From the NCBI RefSeq assembly GCF_016920785.2, contig NW_024609857.1:134595094-134659093 (forward strand): 64,000 nucleotides of DNA, given 5' to 3'. The translations under genes and the position numbers were made by a program. This document shows positions 55,190 to 64,000 of the stretch, in pieces (positions within the stretch are counted from its first letter, which is position 1; every line of letters begins with the position of its first letter). Below the pieces are notes generated by a model. The model did not search any database and had not been told where the DNA came from. It saw only the letters and a program-made list of their open reading frames with translations. This DNA comes from Ixodes scapularis (taxonomy: Eukaryota; Arthropoda; Arachnida; Ixodida; Ixodidae).

Positions 55190-55967
55190 ACCTTCGGCTT
55201 GCGGTTGGCGATATGGCAGCGCGAAGTGGCTCCCGTTCTGCGGACAATGAAGTGTCATGCCGAATTATTATCTACTCCCGCAGCAAATACAATGCAAGCC
55301 GCCCTGGCTGCCCGCTGCATACAGCCTATCCAGAACATGCTTTAGTGGCACCTTCTCGAGCCGTCGACACGGAGTGCGGCAGCCGTTAGCGCTCTCTGGG
55401 CTTACTACCCCTCCGCTAGTTCACGGCCACTCAAGCAACCAAGGACATCATGAAGGAGGTTATTTTTTGCTTGTTTCTGCAATTTTAATTTGCCTATAAC
55501 TTTTAAAATAAAGCGAAATTCGAGAAAAGAAAATTTGAATTAAGCTACTACGTTCAGAGCGCTCAGGTTCGGTGCAAATTAAAAACCAGTATAAAAGTCC
55601 TTGCAGGGCTCCCTTAACCTAAAAGGTTGGAGACCCCTGACGTAGACGAAAGGGAGAAAATGTCAGCCCATTGAGTTTCAACCTTAGGAAGAAAAACAAA
55701 AAGGGCGGACAAACAACTTTTTTGTGAATGTGTGATTCTCAGTCTTTTTCAATTCTCCTCGTCAAGTTTGATACTCGTTACAAACACGCTCGTCCTGTCC
55801 AACTGCATATCCTCTGCATCCCATACAATTTTACTCACAATAAATGCCACAATGATATTGATGGTTTTAATAAAAATAAGCTTAGATGGATGTCTGTCCG
55901 TAAGAAAAAACCTTTTTTTTTTTTGTCGGGTGAGATATTATAATATTTTAACTCTATATCAATGGGA
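55190..55967. other. Non-coding, hAT right flank and beyond
   Basis: No gene recognised. The hAT right terminus lies at 55625-55639, and a T-run lies at 55912-55925. Confidence 0.35.
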
Positions 55968-56018
55968 GCTCATAGATCCATGCGACCGCTTGCTTTTCGC
56001 TCGCATGGATCTATGAGC
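55968..56018. repeat. Hairpin, 18-bp perfect stem
   Basis: GCTCATAGATCCATGCGA pairs exactly with TCGCATGGATCTATGAGC around a 15-base loop. Confidence 0.9.
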
Positions 56019-56490
56019 CACCTGCGAAGCGCTTGATTTCTGAAAGGGACACTAACACCCCCTTCCCCCATTTTTTTTTTTTTTTATCTTTTGCCAGGCG
56101 ATTTATTATCGTGTCGGAAGACTACCCAATTAATATTTTGCAACAGAGTCACGTATATTTTTATTAAAGCCAGAAAACGCAACTGCTCAAAACCGAAACA
56201 GAAACCCGCGCACGGAGGTCGGAGAAGTGGAGAGGAGAGAGTGGAGTGGCGGAAGTCACGTGGCTACACCCGACCGTGACTTTTTTTTTCCTCCAAGACG
56301 ACATGTGTGGCCGGAACTGTCTGCCGTCCGATTCCTTTGCAGTTATGTTTTTACCGCTCACTGTTCTGTACTTCAAGATGAGTTGTTTTGTACTGGCAAT
56401 GAGTAGTGAGTGCCTGTGGTGAATTTCCGTCATCGGCTTCGAAAAGAATACCACCAAGACGTTGCGTGAAGAGCTGGCTCACATGCCCTG

Positions 56491-56690
56491 CGTCCGGAAA
56501 AAGTGGGATTGTGCGGCAGTCTGCACAAGTTTCCGAAAGATCAACGGAACCGGGACCAATGGCTGGCTGCAATTTCTGTAGAACATTTACGGGTATCTCG
56601 GAAAGCGGACGCTACCCGATTCACATGTTGCTTGCATTTTGTGGAAAGTGATTACATTGAGTTCGCCGGTGGCGAAAAGAAAATCCCGTA
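56491..56690 (+). pseudogene. THAP domain remnant
   Basis: Plus frames read MPCVRKKWDCAAVC, then after a shift SLHKFPKDQRNRDQWLAAIS and TRFTCCLHFVESDYIEF. HKFP, the Trp of DQW and C-x2-H (CCLH) followed by F---D(Y/F) are THAP hallmarks. P elements and Kolobok-type elements carry such a domain. A second, inverted and worse copy lies in the right arm (split between 57720-57816 and 59986-60130). No catalytic domain was found. Confidence 0.7.
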
Positions 56691-56868
56691 CCACCTAGTT
56701 CAGCAACGTTTCGTCCACAACATCTGTTCTTTTTTTTTAGTTATAATTGTAACAAAAAATGTAAACATCGCAAAATGTTAATAAAAAAAATAGTACGCCT
56801 ACACTGAGGATTGAAGCCTTTCCCGCCGCGTGCGAGGCGGACATCTTTCCACTGAGCTACTGGGGAAT
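56686..56868 (-). mobile_element. tRNA-derived SINE, copy 2 (left arm)
   Basis: On minus: a tRNA-like head with A box TAGCTCAGTGGAAAG and B box GGCTTCAATCCTC (56868-56795), then a body with AACATTTTGCGATG and a tail GCTGAACTAGGTGGTACGGG. It shares its body and tail with 29745-29981. Confidence 0.65.
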
Positions 56869-57506
56869 CTCTTTCGTTATTAGCAATGCAGCCGGTCAAC
56901 AGTAGGTTGGAATGTTTGCTGCCGATTTTCGTCCAGCGGAAGTACTCCCGGTTCGAAGTCGCAAAGCACCACGCATTGGCCACATTCGCACCTAGTAAAG
57001 AAATCCTATGCGTGCACATTCTACTCCAAGTACACACTTTCTGCTTGACGTTTGCGCGAGCGATGTCTTCAGCCACTAGAAGGGAGCGAGGGCTCGGCGA
57101 CGGCTTCGTCCAAATCGGCTCGGTGGTCGGGCGTGTTGTACGGGATGAATACCAATTCTTTTTATCAGTCCCAAAATTCTCTTTCAAAGGCAGACTGAAT
57201 TCGCCGGTACCGCAAACGACAGTTCTGAATTAGAGGACCCACGCCCGTCGTCCTCTGCCATCGCCGTCCCCGCGAGTCCCACGATACGCGAAATGATACA
57301 ATGTTGAGAATTGCGCAGTGAACGCACAGAATGTTTTCGGTTGTCTGTGCAACTTTTTTTTCAATCAACCTATTTCTTTACTAGGTGCGAATGTGGCCAA
57401 TGCGTGGTGCTGCCCGACTTCGACTCGGGAGTTCTTTTGCTGGAGGAAAATCGGCAGTAAACTTTCCAGCCTACTGTTGACCGGCTGCAATATTAATAAA
57501 AAAAAT

Positions 57507-57720
57507 TTCCCCCAGTGGCTCAGTGGAAAGACGTCCGCTTCACAAGCGGCTGAACCGGGTGCAATCCCCAGTGTGGGCGTATCGTTTTTTTTTTTTTGTT
57601 TTTTTTTTTGTTCTTGTTTTTGTCAAAACATTTTGCGATATTTACATTTCTATTTTTTTACAATTGTCACTGAAAAAAATGCGGATGAAACGTCGCGGAA
57701 CTAAATGGTATGGGATTTCC
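57507..57720 (+). mobile_element. tRNA-derived SINE, copy 3 (right arm)
   Basis: A plus-strand head has A box TGGCTCAGTGGAAAG, a well-formed anticodon arm CCGCTTCACAAGCGG and B box GGGTGCAATCCCC. T-runs, ACATTTTGCGATATTTACAT and the tail GCGGAACTAAATGGTATGGG follow. It lies opposite copy 2 in the palindrome, so the two probably descend from one insertion. Confidence 0.65.
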
Positions 57721-57821
57721 TTGCTAACACCTGCGAACCCAATGTAATCACTTTCCACAAAATGCGGGGACCATATAAATTAGGTAGCGTCCGCTTTCCG
57801 GGGTGCCCGTAAATGCTCCAA

Positions 57822-59985
57822 ACTGTTAGCAAAAATAACACCCCCAGACGTGTACACCGTTGTCCCATAGCGGACACGTCATAACGTGTTCGTTTTACAC
57901 GCACCCATGTGTTATTTGCTTACACATGAGGTGCCGTGTAAACTTGACACGATACACTGTGTTTTCCTCCCGCCAAACACGGCTGAGCGTGTTGACTGAG
58001 CGTGCTCTGAGCGTGCTGCTCATAAAACATGGCGGCCAGCAGCCATGCAGCCACGCAAACGACGGGCATAACAAAATCGTTTGTATATTCCGCATATTTC
58101 GCAAAAGAATTTAACTAGTCACCTTCCGAAAAGCGCAAAACACGGATTCCGCACCGTGCTGACTTCCCCTGTCTTTTACCTGCTTTAGCGCAGTTTGTAC
58201 CTGCTACTGGGAATACCTACTGAAACTGAAACTAGGGGCAGTGCCAGAAAGAAAAAGGACAAAGTTGGGAAAGCTTGCTCGCTCTCCCCATTTTCTCGAC
58301 TCTCAAGTGATTGTACAGTAATAAATGCACCAACGCCTCTTTCCAAAATAAAAAAAAGCACTATGTTCACTACCTAAAAAATGGTCTCAGTTCATGCATC
58401 TGTGGGCAGGAAGGAAATCTTGCCCTAATTTATTCACACCGCATGATGAGCGTAACAAACTCGCACGAGATTTACAAGAAAATGTCGGTGGTGACTTCAG
58501 TTTCCCTGACATTCTGTGTAACCGGTCGTTTGCAGGACCGAATCATCTACTCGAGCGGTGTGCGTTGCAGTGCAAACACGTCGCTGTGCAAACGCAGTTC
58601 ACCAGGCCGAAACATAAAAACGGCAGATCTAGGACAACAATCCGGAGTCCATTGTTCAATTAAAGGACGTAATTTTGTTGAAAACACCCGGAGCTTTTTA
58701 CTCGCGGTGTGCGTCAGGATACTTCCGCATTTTGAAACGGAACAAAGGAAGATTTATTTTTAAAGACGCTCGCTGCGTTCACCCGGACCAGCTGGACCGG
58801 ATCAGCTGACGACGACGGGACTGAACCCGTAGAATTTCAACCTACAACAACCAATTCGCGCTCCGTGTTAGTGTGGCTTTCTACCTCCAAGCACCGCACC
58901 ACACACCACGAACGTTTCAGCCCTTTGTCGCCGAAGTCAACGTAGCGCTGTCGTGAACCTTCTCCTGTGGTTGCGCACTCGTGGACCCTGTGACTCCCTT
59001 CGCTTTCCAAGCACACACGACACGACGATTACGAATGACACTTTCCGTCTTCTGGGAACATCACAGGGGCACTTCTCCGGTCACGTCTTCGCTACATGTG
59101 CTCGCAAACCGAGCAGCTTCCCCCCTTCCCGTCCAACAAAAACAATACCGGCGCCATGTTAAACTTGCGTTGTTGTTAGATTTTCTCCGACCAAATAAAA
59201 ACAACGAAAGCAAACCGGCTCTAGCTTCCAGCGTACATCGCCGTTGCGCCATGGCCAGATTTTCTGTGTCAGCTCTAACTTAAAGATGACCTACAGATGC
59301 AGCAACTGGTATACATTTTTAATACGGCGGCCACCACGGAGCGTCGTAAATTCTGAGGAGGGTGCATAAAAAGCGGCGGCACCTTCGCTTGCAGTTGAAG
59401 GATTGAAGCCAAAACGAAACCAATTGCAATGTCACGTGTTCAGATCAAGGGCACGCTTTTTATATCCGTTGTAACTGTTTAGAACGAGTAATTCGACCCC
59501 TAAATTTAGTTGTGGTGTGTAAGAAACAATTATAAGACCCTTAAAATAAATACAAACACGGCGACATGAGGGAAGATGCATTGCCAATTTGCCATCAACC
59601 AGAATCAATGGCAGCAATGGCAGCAAGCACGGTAAGCGCGGGGTTCGCCCCGTTCCGCAACATGGCGTAATTGCTTTTGGTGCAAATCTGTCTCCGAAAC
59701 ATGCTTCTTTCCGCGGAATTTGTCGTTACGGTCCTTTCTAGGTGTGTCCCCAAGCATTCCGGTGCTTCGATAGCCGGCAATGCTGCGATCGTCGCCGGCG
59801 GTGATGCGTGTTTTCGAGGTCGGCTACACGGTTATGCATGTATTACCGAACCAAAACACGTTTTTTACAACCTCGCATGATTTTTGAACAAATTATCCGT
59901 TACTCAACATGTAAATTTATGGTAATTTGTGTAATAGCGTGTTTTTCACTCCAAATATTCACCAAGAACACGGGACTTGCTAACA
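57822..59985. mobile_element. 2.2-kb insertion in the right arm, ends AACTGTTAGCAA
   Basis: Arm homology stops near 57816 (GTAAATG) and resumes near 59986 (TACAGGAAATGCAG). The intervening segment starts AACTGTTAGCAA and ends TTGCTAACAGT. Both end regions are rich in ACACGT/GTGT(T/A) motifs (57850-57970, 59810-59965). No transposase was recognised; frames such as 58311-58763 lack motifs. The target duplication is not clear (CTCCA against GTACA). Confidence 0.5.
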
Positions 59986-60882
59986 GTGTACAGGAAATGC
60001 AGCCAGCCATTGGTCCCGATCTCGTTGATCTTTCGGAATCTTGTGCAGATGTCTGCCGCACAATGCCACTTTTCTCGGACACAGGACATGCGAGGCAGCT
60101 CTTCATGCAACATCTTGGGGGCATTCTTTTCGAAGCCGATCACGGAAATTCCCCGCGGGCACTCACTACTCATCTCCAACTTCTCAATGTACGGAACAAC
60201 TCATCTTTGAGTACAAAACAGCGAGCGGAACAAACATAACTGCCAATGAATTACACAGCAAACAGTTCCAGCCGCGCATGTCGTCTGCTGAGCACACACA
60301 AAAAAAAAAAATGGAGGGGGAAAAAAAAGCGCACGGCCCACGTGACTTCCGTCACTCCACTCTCTCCTCTCCACTTCTCCGACCTCCGTGCGCGGGGTTC
60401 AGTTTCGGTTTTGAGCAGTTGCTTTCTTTGGCTTTAATAAAAATATACGTGACTCTGTTGCAAAATATTAATTGGGCAGTCTTTCGACACCATAATAAAT
60501 CGCCTGGCAAAAGATGAAGCGAATTTTTTTGGGGGGTGTCAGTGTCCCTTTAAGTGAGTTCAGAGTAAAGACCGAAAGCGAAAGAAGGGTACCAATTATG
60601 ACAGAATTTTAATATGGGCTACTTGGTACATGATTTATCAAAAAGCTCAAAATAAAACGAGGACACTAGATAGAAGACGTCACAGAAAAGCGCCAATTAA
60701 TTGGGAAGAAATATCTTTCGATGCCCGGCCCTACTTTTTACATTCATCAGCATTTTGAAGCAGGACGATGGTTCAATTTAAGGAAGCATACAAATAGCGT
60801 CATTCAAGGAGCTGTGGAAACCATAAAACTTAGTTACTTGCCCAGTATCTGGAATGAATATTCCATGAAATTCTGAACTTAC

Positions 60883-61106
60883 CTCGTCATCGACATCTGC
60901 AAGCACTGGCACACACTTGGGAAGTGCCTCCGGTGGGCCTGCTACAAGATCCGCTGCTGGAACAGCACCATCAGCGGCCGGTACAGGTCGAGCCTGATCC
61001 ACACCAGCTCGCACAATGTGAACTGGAGCAGGAGCACCAGCTGCAGGAACTGCTGCTGGGCAAGAAGGAGGAGCTGACCCAACACCGCCAGACGAGACAT
61101 TGTCCA
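60883..61106 (-). CDS. Possible internal exon encoding an Ala/Pro/Val-rich segment
   Basis: On minus, an acceptor (TTTTATTATGTTGCAG) and a consensus donor (GAG then GTAAGTTCAG) enclose a 224-bp open segment. It reads DNVSSGGVGSAPPSCPAAVP, AAGAPAPVHIVRAGVDQARP, VPAADGAVPAADLVAGPP and CVPVLADVDDE. Composition is that of a flexible linker, and no domain is recognised. Splice signals are better than chance, but no partner exon was identified. Confidence 0.4.
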
Positions 61107-61109
61107 CTG

Positions 61110-61670
61110 CAACATAATAAAACACTGTTTTGAAACAAGACACGGTACAGAAGTCGACCGATTTTTCGGACGCCACAAATTCAGACATGCTTGGTTATTC
61201 GGACTTCACCACTTTCCTGGTCCGTTGATGGCGTGAGGGCTTCATAGTACTTCATGCCACAGAACGCTACCGGCAGTGTGCTTATTTGTTTTTCCGTAAC
61301 ATACCGGGATTGGAAGAGACGTTCCTTTGGAGAAATAATTATTTTAATATGTTTGTAAGAATCTGCACGTAGCGCGAGCAGGACACAAAACAAAAGGAGG
61401 AGAAATAAAACCAAAAACGAAAAGACGAAAAAAGTAAATGCGCTAAAGTTCGCCGGCAGTGGGCGGCAGAGAGCTTGTTTACAAACAAATACCGGTGAAT
61501 AGCTAATGAATATTCATACCTAGCATTTCCAACAATTTGCGAGATATAAGCTCAATCTTTCTGACGAAATCCAATGCTGTAGACGATCGTCTGGTCACCT
61601 TTTAAACAGTTGCACCGTTGCGTCACTAGGCGCAATCTGTCACCCGATTAAAGTTCAGCCTTGTTGGTGC
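61110..61670. other. No gene recognised
   Basis: AT-rich sequence between the possible exon and the minisatellite. Nothing could be supported. Confidence 0.35.
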
Positions 61671-61675
61671 TGTGG

Positions 61676-61912
61676 GCACCATGACAGAACAGCACACGAC
61701 AAAACAGCACGCGACAAAACAGCACGGTCAAAACAACACGTGTCAAAACAGCACAGCGTCAAAACAGCACGACCACAAAACAGCAGGCGTCAAAATAGCA
61801 CGCGTCAAAACAGCACAGCGTCAAAACGGCAAAGCGACAGAAGAGCACGTGCCAAAACAGCACGGCGTCAAAACAGCACAGCGTCAGAACAGCACAGCTT
61901 CAAAACAGGACA
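61676..61912 (+). repeat. ~15-bp minisatellite, (G/C)TCAAAACAGCACNGC, left arm
   Basis: Fifteen or so copies of CAAAACAGCACGCGT-like units. The segment 61785-61900 (AGGCGTCAAAATAGCACGCG onward) is nearly identical to the reverse complement of 63888-64000, including the odd units CGGCAAAGCGACAGAAGAGC. The frame through it (repeated KQHSVKTAR) is a by-product. Confidence 0.9.
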
Positions 61913-61925
61913 TTTAGAATAGAGC

Positions 61926-62805
61926 TAGGGTTTGGCGTATTCGGTTTTTTTTTTATTTTAAAACTCGGCGTACATTTGTCGGTTTTTATTACAAGCAGAA
62001 GTTTTCGGTTGATTGCTGAAAATATTTGTAGACGCAAAGCCTTTTCAGTTCTTTTCGGTTTATTGACGAAAACCAGTATGCTGCCGAAAATGCAATATTT
62101 AAAGGCGTTTGTTTAAAATCAATAGTAAGTAAACCAGGTACTGGATTTCTTATTTGTCGCTGTCTGTGGCAGCCGACGCGACCTGTTCTGCAAGACACAA
62201 TGGGGCCCTATTGTGATCTGACATCATCGTCGTGGGCTCGTGTTTGTACGCAGGACGAACATGAGTTTTACTACCACTTCGGTCGGAGAGGCAAATATCA
62301 AAATCCAAAAATTTCCAAGCTTTGTACTCAGTGCGTCTTTCCCCCATTTTCACGACTGCGAGAGGTGGTTCATTCGCGCAGACCAAGAAACGACAATAAT
62401 GCAAGCGTATTTATGCCCTCCTCTAGTAGACGGAAGCTAGGGATGGTGAAAAAATGTGCGGCATTTACAGATACCCTTTAATTTCATTGTACAGTCCACG
62501 ATTAAACTCTCTTTTTTGAACAAAGAATTCGGCCCACAAATCCCTATCAGGTGAAAAGCCCAGATTTGGTCCTGAAGACCATTACGTCGGTTCAACTTTT
62601 GTAGAAAGTTGAACCGATCTCGGAGACAAGCTGAAAACTGCGAAAGGAAGTGGTCACACGGTCAGTAATGAGGCACATTTCCCCACCCACCCCTCCAAAC
62701 GCCCTCGAAAATACTGACCTTTTTCAGTTAAAACCGGATTTGTAAAAAATATTTCGTCGTACTTTTACCGGTTTTATCAGTTTAAGCCGAAAACGCTGAA
62801 CCCTA
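61926..62805. mobile_element. 880-bp hAT-type MITE with 8-bp target duplication
   Basis: The left end TAGGGTTTGGCGTATTCGGT and the reverse of the right end TAGGGTTCAGCGTTTTCGGC are inverted. The flanks AATAGAGC (61918-61925) and AATAGAGT (62806-62813) agree at seven of eight. The subterminal regions carry TTCGGTTTATTGACGAAAAC and ACCGGTTTTATCAG-like motifs. No transposase. Confidence 0.85.
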
Positions 62806-62813
62806 AATAGAGT

Positions 62814-63887
62814 GTACGGAGTTAAAAAATGCATGTCTCAAAGTAGGCACTGTAAAGGAGCGGAGGGTCTAGGCCAATTCCTCCAAGGTCAACTCGTCGA
62901 CGGCCATTATGTCGAATCCGTTCTCATGGGAGCAAGTTGGGAGTGGGGAGCATACTCGATGCGCACATGAAGGCTCCGTGGGCAGTACCGAAGGCCCCGC
63001 TGGTGCGTATTATGGCTATTTTTAGAGCAGTTCTGCTAACATTGACGCGCAAGTTTGCCGGTGATATCGTCTACAATAAATGAAACAATCGCACGGCAAC
63101 GTGTTGTTGTTAGTTGTTAAAAGAAAAAAAAAGAAGTGTGTGCGGCAACGGTGTGCTTAGCGTTAGCCCATGCTGTACGGCAACAGCATTGAGGCTATGG
63201 CATGTTTCTGCTTCACCGGTTTCCATTCGATCGAGGCCCTTCGTCGGCAATAATCTGTGAATTTAACTCAAAAATACTTCTCGCCTGCAAGCTGCAGCTG
63301 CGTGTTTCCGGGAAATTTTGTTCACGACGAATGAACCCCGCAGAATCCGTGTCCATGGTACATCTTGAATTCGCTCGACATTAAGTTGCCTTATCTTCCC
63401 GGTTCTATCAATGCATCTGTAATCGGCGCATCTCCCGCTTTCTTTTTTTTTTTTTTTTTTTTGGGGGGGGGGGGGGGACATTTTACGCTTAAGTGGTAAT
63501 TACGAAACAACGAGTACCCTCGCCGGACCGCCGAAAACCAGACGGTTCATAACTTGAACTTATAGATTTCTTTTTCCCAATAACTTTTCCTCTTTCGCTG
63601 GATCTAAAAAAAAAAAAAAAAAAAAGACCTGACAACGCGGCCACATCGACGCGAAGATATCACCTCTAACTAATCTCTTCAGAGATCAGCGCAGTTAAGT
63701 AGTAGTAACTACTGCTAACTTCGTTTGTTTTTAGCAATCACACAGCAGCACCAGTCGGGACACTGACTTAGCAATGAAATAGGCAGTAAATATCTTTATA
63801 ACCTAGCGACAATAAATGAAAGGGTTAAAGAGGTTCGAAAATATTCGCGCAGAGGGAGGTGAAGAGTGCGCTCGAAGTTGCTACATA
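62814..63887. other. Interior between the inverted minisatellites, no gene
   Basis: Includes homopolymers (T-run from 63444, G-run to 63477, A-run at 63607) and no supported coding segment. Confidence 0.4.
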
Positions 63888-64000
63888 CGTGCTGTTTTGT
63901 CGCTGTGCTGTTTTGACGCCGTGCTGTTCTGGCATGTGCTCTTCTGTCGCTTTGCCGTTTTGACGCTGTGCTGTTTTGTCGCGTGCTATTTTGACGCCTG
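63888..64000 (-). repeat. ~15-bp minisatellite, right arm, continues past the window
   Basis: GTGCTGTTTTGACGC units are the reverse complement of 61785-61900 with only a few differences. The repeat reaches the last base, so its end is unseen. Confidence 0.9.

Larger units (their letters stand above)
46840..55639. mobile_element. Charlie-like hAT, 8.8 kb including nested elements
   Basis: The left end CAGAGGTCTCCAAACCGATA (46840) and right end GGTTGGAGACCCCTG (to 55639) are inverted. They match the well-known Charlie-type terminus CAGGGGTCTCCAAACC. The flanks ACATAGGC (46832-46839) and ACGTAGAC (55640-55647) agree at six of eight positions, with both differences A/G. GGCCCGC follows the left end, as in such elements. 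Most of the 8.8 kb is made of a later pogo element and an 11-bp-TSD element. Remaining own sequence is 46840-47412, 51832-52449 and 55178-55639, with no transposase recognised. Confidence 0.65.
56043..60553. mobile_element. THAP-bearing fold-back element with long inverted arms
   Basis: The left end AAAGGGACACTAACACCCCC (56043) and right end GGGGGGTGTCAGTGTCCCTT followed by TTAA (60553) are inverted. Homology continues for about 550 bp inward (56043-56580 against 59986-60553), including CAATTAATATTTTGCAACAG and GGAGGTCGGAGAAGTGGAGA. A second inverted pair (56580-57015 against 57375-57816) continues the same arm. The original was therefore a palindrome of about 1-kb arms, with the right arm split by a 2.2-kb insertion. 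Arms carry a THAP exon and a SINE. TTAA is intact only at the right. Confidence 0.8.

Noticed and set aside
57507..57583. Functional tRNA gene (Val-like anticodon CAC)
   Set aside because: No acceptor-stem pairing was evident, and the sequence runs into a shared SINE body; the same holds for 56795-56868 and 29903-29981.
61672..61917. Gln/His/Lys-rich repetitive protein
   Set aside because: Product of the 15-bp AACAGCAC minisatellite; the mirrored copy on the other strand shows it is repeat DNA.

Overview
The window is repeat-dominated eukaryotic DNA. It has introns with canonical splice sites, tRNA-derived SINE-like copies, Ty3/gypsy relics and many DNA transposons, and no operons. The mix of protein families (BED-hAT, THAP plus DDE_Tnp_4 with a YqaJ nuclease, pogo/Tigger with a GKN-H-TA helix-turn-helix, BEN, Myb/SANT-like) most resembles an ixodid tick or another chelicerate. 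That attribution rests on remembered family resemblance, not on a search. No housekeeping gene is recognisable, and almost every coding segment is a transposon relic with frameshifts or stops. A 100-base run of N at 16458-16557 and long G/C homopolymers show that this is an assembly with weak spots, so some single-base frameshifts may be sequencing errors.

Layout, 0-16.5 kb: a degraded gag-like ORF (461-1395, minus); a tandem satellite (1966-4815, units of 71 and 128 bp) carrying a TTAA-flanked MITE; a BED-finger hAT transposase with one intron (6609-10295, plus); a second hAT (11072-12863) with a perfect 8-bp target duplication; and a second satellite array of the same family in the opposite orientation (13205-16190, 129-bp unit). 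Both arrays have AACCGG/TTCGAA-rich sequence on their outer sides, so the whole may be one large hAT-driven element with inverted satellite arms.

16.5-34.2 kb: a frameshifted Ty3/gypsy reverse transcriptase; a Myb/SANT-like gene relic (21.1-23.2 kb, minus); a 4.1-kb DNA transposon with about 0.6-kb inverted ends and a transposase with DVAENW, SDG and HGK motifs (23.6-27.7 kb); a tRNA-derived SINE inside a 60-bp inverted repeat; and a full-order but broken gypsy gag-pol on the minus strand (30.3-34.2 kb).

34.3-43.9 kb: a candidate two-gene ISL2EU-type element. A THAP-DDE transposase on plus converges on a SWIM/YqaJ nuclease gene on minus, between TTA(A/C)AGGGA-type ends. An AT-rich hAT-like insertion and a TA-flanked MITE interrupt the transposase.

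44-55.6 kb: a minisatellite, a BEN relic, then a nest: a Charlie-like hAT (46840-55639) encloses a pogo element (47413-51831), which is split by four TTAA-type MITEs sharing junctions. The same hAT also encloses an element with an 11-bp target duplication (52450-55177).

56-64 kb: a THAP-bearing fold-back element with SINE copies in both arms and a 2.2-kb insertion in one arm; a possible spliced exon; and a pair of inverted AACAGCAC minisatellites bracketing a hAT MITE (61926-62805), the right-hand one running off the window.
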